24,475 nucleotides of DNA from Nitriliruptorales bacterium. Lineage in GTDB: Bacteria; Actinomycetota; Nitriliruptoria; Euzebyales; Egibacteraceae. The position numbers and the translations under genes were made by a program. Below the pieces are notes generated by a model, which ran no database searches, was not told the origin of the DNA, and saw only the letters and a list, made by a program, of their open reading frames with translations. Shown here one piece after another: positions 21,599 to 24,475 of this stretch. Every line of letters starts with the position of its first letter. Positions within the stretch are counted from its first letter, which is position 1. Location: the NCBI GenBank assembly GCA_007119305.1, contig SKPY01000023.1, forward strand, positions 1 through 24,475, written 5' to 3'.

Positions 21599-22384
21599 GT
21601 GGGCGCTGACCGCACCCTCGCAGCGTTGCCGGGCCTGGTGCTCATTCACGGGGCGTTCCACACCGCACGCTGCTGGGCGCCGACCGTAGGCGAGCTGGCA
21701 CGACAGGTGCCCGATCTGAAGGTGCTCGCCGTCGATCTGCCGGGCCGTGGCGCGAGCCCGGCGGAGCTCCGGGAGGTGACGCTGCGCTCGTGCGTCGACA
21801 GCGTCGTGGAGCAGATCGACCGCGCCGGGCTGGGTGAGGTGGTGGTTGCGGCGCACTCGCTGGGCGGCTTGACCGCCCCGGTGGTCGTCGAGCGCCTGGG
21901 CCCGGACCGGGTGGCCCGGCTCGTGCTGATCGCCGCGGCCGTCCCGCCCCAGGGCGCCACCGACCTGGACCTGGTCGCCGGGCGGCCCCTGCGCTGGCTC
22001 ATGAAGCGGATGCTGCCCCCGGGCCGCATCCGGCAGCCGCCGCCGCGCCTGCTTGCCCGCGCGTGCTTCTGCAACGGCATGACCCGCGCCCAGCGCACGC
22101 TGGTCTACGACCAGCTGTGCGCGGAGGCGACGAACCTTTACCACGAGCCCGTCGACCGCAGCGGGCTTCCCGGGACCGTCCCGCGCACCTGGATTCTCCC
22201 GCGCCGGGACCGCGCGCTGCCGCCCCGCACCCAGCGTTCGTGCATGGCCAACCTCGGCCGGGTCGACGAGGTGGTGGAGGTTGACACCTGCCACGACGTG
22301 ATGGTCAGCGCGCCCGCCATGCTGGCGACGATCCTGGCCGAGCGCTGCGCCTCGGGCACCGTTATGGCTCCGTCAAGCGCGTAG
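21599..22384 (+). CDS. Alpha/beta hydrolase
   Basis: 261 aa from a GTG at 21599 with AAGGGG about 8 bases upstream; the frame continues upstream but is Arg-rich and not protein-like. The alpha/beta-hydrolase core is clear: LVLIHGAFHTARCW (oxyanion-hole region, His17-Gly18), VLAVDLPGRGAS, the nucleophile elbow AAHSLGG with Ser87, a likely acid at Asp204 (RRDRALPP) and the catalytic His232 (DTCHDVMVSAP). A lid-like helical insert lies at about 120-185. The substrate cannot be predicted; the sequence resembles the salicylate-esterase/RsbQ-like group in its HGAFHTARCW opening. It follows the LLM gene on the same strand after 400 bases, so cotranscription is doubtful. Confidence 0.92.
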   Translation: MGADRTLAALPGLVLIHGAFHTARCWAPTVGELARQVPDLKVLAVDLPGRGASPAELREVTLRSCVDSVVEQIDRAGLGEVVVAAHSLGGLTAPVVVERLGPDRVARLVLIAAAVPPQGATDLDLVAGRPLRWLMKRMLPPGRIRQPPPRLLARACFCNGMTRAQRTLVYDQLCAEATNLYHEPVDRSGLPGTVPRTWILPRRDRALPPRTQRSCMANLGRVDEVVEVDTCHDVMVSAPAMLATILAERCASGTVMAPSSA

Positions 22385-22602
22385 CCGCGGCCGCCGGCGA
22401 GGGCGCCGTCTGCGTCTCCTACATGCACCGCGCCCTCTAGGTCGTCCACGGGGGCCCGTACGGAGTCGGCCAGTCGTTGACCGCTGGGTCGCCGCAGTCG
22501 AACGCCTTGGCAGCCTGCCAGCGAACCTGGACCCCGCCTCCTGCTGGGGCGATGGCTATCCGACCGGTTGACGGCGCAGGCTATGAACCCAGCGCCGGGA
22601 GG

Positions 22603-22926
22603 TCAGTAGCGGATGTCGAGCGCGTAGCGGAGGGCGCGGTCGAGGGAGGCGAGGTGCACGTCGTCGAGGCGGCCGACGGGTTCGGGGTCAAGCTGAGCCT
22701 GCGGGACGGTGAGGACGTTGTCGCAGACGATCGCGCTCGTCTCCGGAAGCCCCTGGTCCGGTCCCACCTCGACCACGGAGGCGATGCCGCGGACGGTGCG
22801 GGTGATCGGTGCGCAGGTCACGGTGTTCAGCACGGGTATGGCCGCCTCGCGGGTGAGTACGCACACCGGACGGCGCCCGGCGGGGACGCCGAGGTCGGCC
22901 CAGATGATGTCGCCGCGCGCTACCAC
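22603..22926 (-). CDS. MazF/PemK family toxin (endoribonuclease)
   Basis: 107 aa. MazF toxins cut mRNA at short sequence motifs and are held inactive by the antitoxin made from the gene in front. Family features: VARGDIIWADLG at the N-terminus, RPVCVLTREAA, VTCAPITRTVRG (strand carrying catalytic Arg/Thr) and SAIVCDNVLTVPQAQLD. The GTG start at 22926 overlaps the antitoxin stop by 7 bases, the usual coupled arrangement. Full length for the family and apparently intact. Downstream there is no further gene before the hydrolase stop on the other strand (218 bases, nothing seen). Confidence 0.93.
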   Translation of the reverse strand: MVARGDIIWADLGVPAGRRPVCVLTREAAIPVLNTVTCAPITRTVRGIASVVEVGPDQGLPETSAIVCDNVLTVPQAQLDPEPVGRLDDVHLASLDRALRYALDIRY

Positions 22927-23171
22927 TCGGGCGCCGTGCGGGCAGCAAGCCGGGCGGCGGCTGCGACGATCGCCGGGTCCTGCGGGACACGGCGGTAGGC
23001 CTCCTGGAGGGCCTCGTCAGCTGCGCGCAGCTCTTCGGCCTCGAGCAGCGCGAGGGCGCCGCGGCGCAGTATCTCAGACCGGCTGACGCCACGGCGCTCG
23101 GCCACCTCGTCGAGGCGAGCGACCAAATCGTCGTCGAGCTGAACCAGCACCTGCTTGCGTGCCATGAGCAT
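22920..23171 (-). CDS. Ribbon-helix-helix (CopG-type) antitoxin
   Basis: 83 aa starting MLMARKQVLVQLDDDLVARL. The ribbon strand (KQVLVQLDDD) and two helices (LVARLDEVAERRG; SRSEILRRGALALLEAE) make a standard DNA-binding RHH fold at about 4-45. The C-terminal 35 residues, ending RLAARTAPEW, would fold on the MazF partner. The ATG at 23171 has AGGGG 7 bases upstream; an in-frame ATG two codons later is less well placed. It should repress its own promoter, and two TATGGT repeats lie at the start codon. The open frame extends upstream to 23591 but that part belongs to an unrelated ATPase remnant. Confidence 0.9.
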   Translation of the reverse strand: MLMARKQVLVQLDDDLVARLDEVAERRGVSRSEILRRGALALLEAEELRAADEALQEAYRRVPQDPAIVAAAARLAARTAPEW

Positions 23172-23188
23172 ATGGTATCCCCTATGGT
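23171..23188 (-). promoter_or_regulatory. TATGGT direct repeats at the toxin-antitoxin start, putative operator
   Basis: TATGGT at 23171-23176 and 23183-23188 (plus-strand reading), 12 bases apart, cover the ribosome site and start of the antitoxin gene. RHH antitoxins typically bind such short repeats spaced about one helical turn. Autoregulation is inferred. Confidence 0.45.
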
Positions 23189-23272
23189 GCGTTTCGCGTC
23201 CGTGGCGCGTCCGGTGGCCCGACTCGGGGTGACCCAGCTGGGACGCGGCCATAGCAAGTGAACGGGCGTCCC

Positions 23273-23305
23273 CGGTGCACGGTGCGCTGGCCAGCCCGTG
23301 CACCG
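23273..23305. repeat. Nested inverted repeat, 10-bp arms around a 10-bp palindrome
   Basis: CGGTGCACGG (23273-23282) and CCGTGCACCG (23296-23305) are perfect inverted copies. Between them lie TGC and the palindrome GCTGGCCAGC (23286-23295). It sits about 100 bases upstream of the antitoxin in an otherwise geneless stretch (23189-23479). It could be a terminator, a recombination site or an operator. Confidence 0.55.
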
Positions 23306-23479
23306 CGACGCTGGACCGCAAGAGCGCTGGTGGACAGGCACCGGCACCCGACACGGCGCAGGACCGTGGTGAGGCTGGATGGACGGCACCGGACCGGGGG
23401 CGCGTACCCGTGCTGAGGCGCGCTTGGTGACCGCCGACCGGCCGGGTGCTGCCAGGGTGGCTGCGGCGGCCCACCTTGA

Positions 23480-23654
23480 CGAGCATGCGAACGAGCGCAG
23501 CGTAGAGCGGGCGCGCGTCAGGGCGCTGCCGCGGCGACAGGTGCAGCCTGGCCTGCAATCCGGTGAGGTCGGCCGCCAGCCGTCGCAGCACCGACGTCTT
23601 ACCGAAGCGGTGCGGACCCAGGAGCGCGTCCGGGGCGGCCGATCCACCTGTGGA
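23480..23654 (-). pseudogene. Fragment of a P-loop (AAA/STAND-like) ATPase
   Basis: The minus strand reads PDALLGPHRFGKTSVLRRLA then ADLTG. This contains a Walker A motif GPHRFGKT (GxxxxGKT; bases 23592-23618) in the context typical of archaeal-type/STAND ATPases (LLGPRRYGKTSVL). The N-terminal part that should precede it is missing: the frame abuts the 3' end of the membrane-protein gene at 23655. After about base 23556 the reading becomes Arg/Pro-rich, and no Walker B is seen. I treat it as a truncated relic; its downstream limit is approximate. Confidence 0.45.
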
Positions 23655-23656
23655 TC
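23641..23656. repeat. Inverted repeat GATCCAC-CT-GTGGATC
   Basis: Perfect 7-bp arms with a 2-base centre, overlapping the stop of the minus-strand membrane protein and the edge of the ATPase fragment. It may mark the junction where the ATPase gene was cut, or be a protein-binding site. Confidence 0.4.
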
Positions 23657-24071
23657 ACAGGCGCAGCGGGTGTGGCGGGTGGACGGATCGGCCGAGGCGC
23701 CCAGCCACCAGGACCGCGAGCAGTGAACCGAGCACCATGCCGGCCCACAACCCGAGCGGCCCGCTGCGCCCCGGGATGACCACCTCGGCAACCAGTGCCC
23801 CGCCGACCGCGAGCAACGCAGACAGCACGGCGCCAAGCCCGAGCCACCAGCCGCGGCAGCCGGCCACCAGCACCACCACCACACCGGGAAGCGCGAGCAA
23901 CGGCAGCGCCAGGACAGCGGCAAGCAGATTCATGAGCGCCTCGCCCTCCCGGTAGCCGAGGTGTTCCCACAGCAGGAAGCCGACCAGGAGCAGCAACGAC
24001 GCGGCGCCAGCCGCCGAGACCGCCGCGATCCCGGCCAGCGTCAGCCCCGTGGGGCGGCCAGCACGCCTCAT
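23655..24071 (-). CDS. Hypothetical four-helix membrane protein
   Basis: 138 aa from the ATG at 24071, with AAGGAG 10 bases upstream. After a basic N-terminus (MRRAGRPTG) there are four hydrophobic helices: around AAVSAAGAASLLLLVGFLLW, LLAAVLALPLLALPGVVVVL, GLGAVLSALLAVGGALVAEV and GMVLGSLLAVLVAGRLG. The loop WEHLGYREGEALMN separates helices 1 and 2. The positive ends place the N-terminus inside. The family is not recognised and the composition is simple, so homology searches may be uninformative. The frame extends upstream to 24464 but runs through the integrase remnant. It lies inside the degraded element at the right of the window. Confidence 0.72.
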   Translation of the reverse strand: MRRAGRPTGLTLAGIAAVSAAGAASLLLLVGFLLWEHLGYREGEALMNLLAAVLALPLLALPGVVVVLVAGCRGWWLGLGAVLSALLAVGGALVAEVVIPGRSGPLGLWAGMVLGSLLAVLVAGRLGRSVHPPHPLRL

Positions 24072-24189
24072 CGGACTCAACTCCTTCGTCCGAGCGGTAA
24101 GCGTCTCCAGCGTTCGCCGCGACCACGGAACGCGCCAGAGGCGAAGGTCACGGCTTGTCCGCCGACCCGCGGCACATTCGCCAGATCCC

Positions 24190-24475
24190 GTGGGCGTGAG
24201 GGTCGGTGACCTGCAGGACCTCGCCGTCGTGTCCGCCGGGAAGCATCGCGTCAGGGCTACGGGATGGTCCCCCCAAGACGGTCGCCAACGTCCATGGCGT
24301 CCTCCACAAGGCTTTGGGAGATGCCACGTCGCCCACGCGCACCGCGAGCCCGTGAGCCTCCCGCGCATCCGTCCGCATGATCTTCGCCAACCTACGCGAC
24401 CGCTGCTCTGGCACATGCGCGCGGCTGGCACGAGGTGAAGGTGATCTCCGAGCGCCTCGGTCACGCGAGCATCGG
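24190..24475 (+). pseudogene. Broken tyrosine recombinase (phage-type integrase), runs off the right edge
   Basis: Pieces of an integrase appear in order but in three frames. VRVGDLQDLAV near 24195 recalls the segment leading into the core-binding domain. GPPKTVANVHGVLHKALGDA (24266-24325) is a typical core-binding helix. RIRPHDLR (24364-24387) is the HxxR box. After a one-base loss in the next codon, TYATAALAHARGWHEVKVIS and ERLGHASIG (24390-24475) give the LGHxS motif before the catalytic Tyr, which would lie beyond the window. Only about 40 bases separate the core-binding helix from the HxxR box, so most of the catalytic domain, including the first Arg and the Lys, has been deleted. Together with the frameshifts this makes it non-functional. 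Confidence 0.7.

Noticed and set aside
24148..24247. Minus-strand segment reading GEVLQVTDPHAHGIW
   Set aside because: It looks protein-like, but it is short, overlaps the integrase remnant on the other strand and has no start site; too weak to call.
1..24475. tRNA, rRNA or CRISPR array
   Set aside because: No cloverleaf with a TTCGA-type arm, rRNA signature or regularly spaced repeats were noticed by eye; a covariance-model search would be decisive.

Overview
This window is GC-rich, tightly packed bacterial DNA, almost certainly from an actinobacterium. The markers are an F420-type luciferase-like oxidoreductase, two DUF1990 proteins, a secreted protein with cell-wall-binding type 2 repeats plus VanW, HisKA_3/NarL two-component genes, and several GTG starts. 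The repeats hint at a deep-branching lineage such as Nitriliruptoria, but that is only a guess.

Layout. 1-7541 is metabolic and envelope genes: the 3' part of a GH65 glycoside phosphorylase (apparently frameshifted near its end), a P-type cation ATPase with altered ion-site residues, the VanW surface protein, a DUF3179 lipoprotein and a TetR regulator. 7579-9064 is sparse: a small transcription unit with its own promoter, leader hairpins and terminator around a 66-residue ORF, a four-helix membrane protein, and two decayed minus-strand gene remnants. 9065-9613 is an AhpD-like protein.

9665-17723 is the most interesting block, a signalling island. A cAMP-binding-domain protein (minus) is divergent from a three-gene, ATGA-overlapping operon: a response regulator fused to a class III nucleotide cyclase, a membrane histidine kinase whose phospho-acceptor His is Arg, and a paralogous kinase with His intact. 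Two minus-strand response regulators follow, one receiver-only and one NarL-type. The order suggests a signal read by the kinase pair, passed to the cyclase receiver (cyclic nucleotide output), to the NarL regulator (transcription) and to the lone receiver (sink or relay), with the divergent CNB protein as a candidate effector. This circuit is inferred from gene order and motifs.

17888-22384 holds a 70-residue conserved-looking membrane protein, two convergent DUF1990-type genes separated by tandem hairpins, an F420-type LLM oxidoreductase and an alpha/beta hydrolase. 22603-24475 looks like the worn remains of an integrated element: a CopG/MazF toxin-antitoxin pair, a large nested inverted repeat, a P-loop ATPase fragment, a small membrane protein, and a broken tyrosine-recombinase gene running off the right edge. 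No rRNA, tRNA or CRISPR array was seen.
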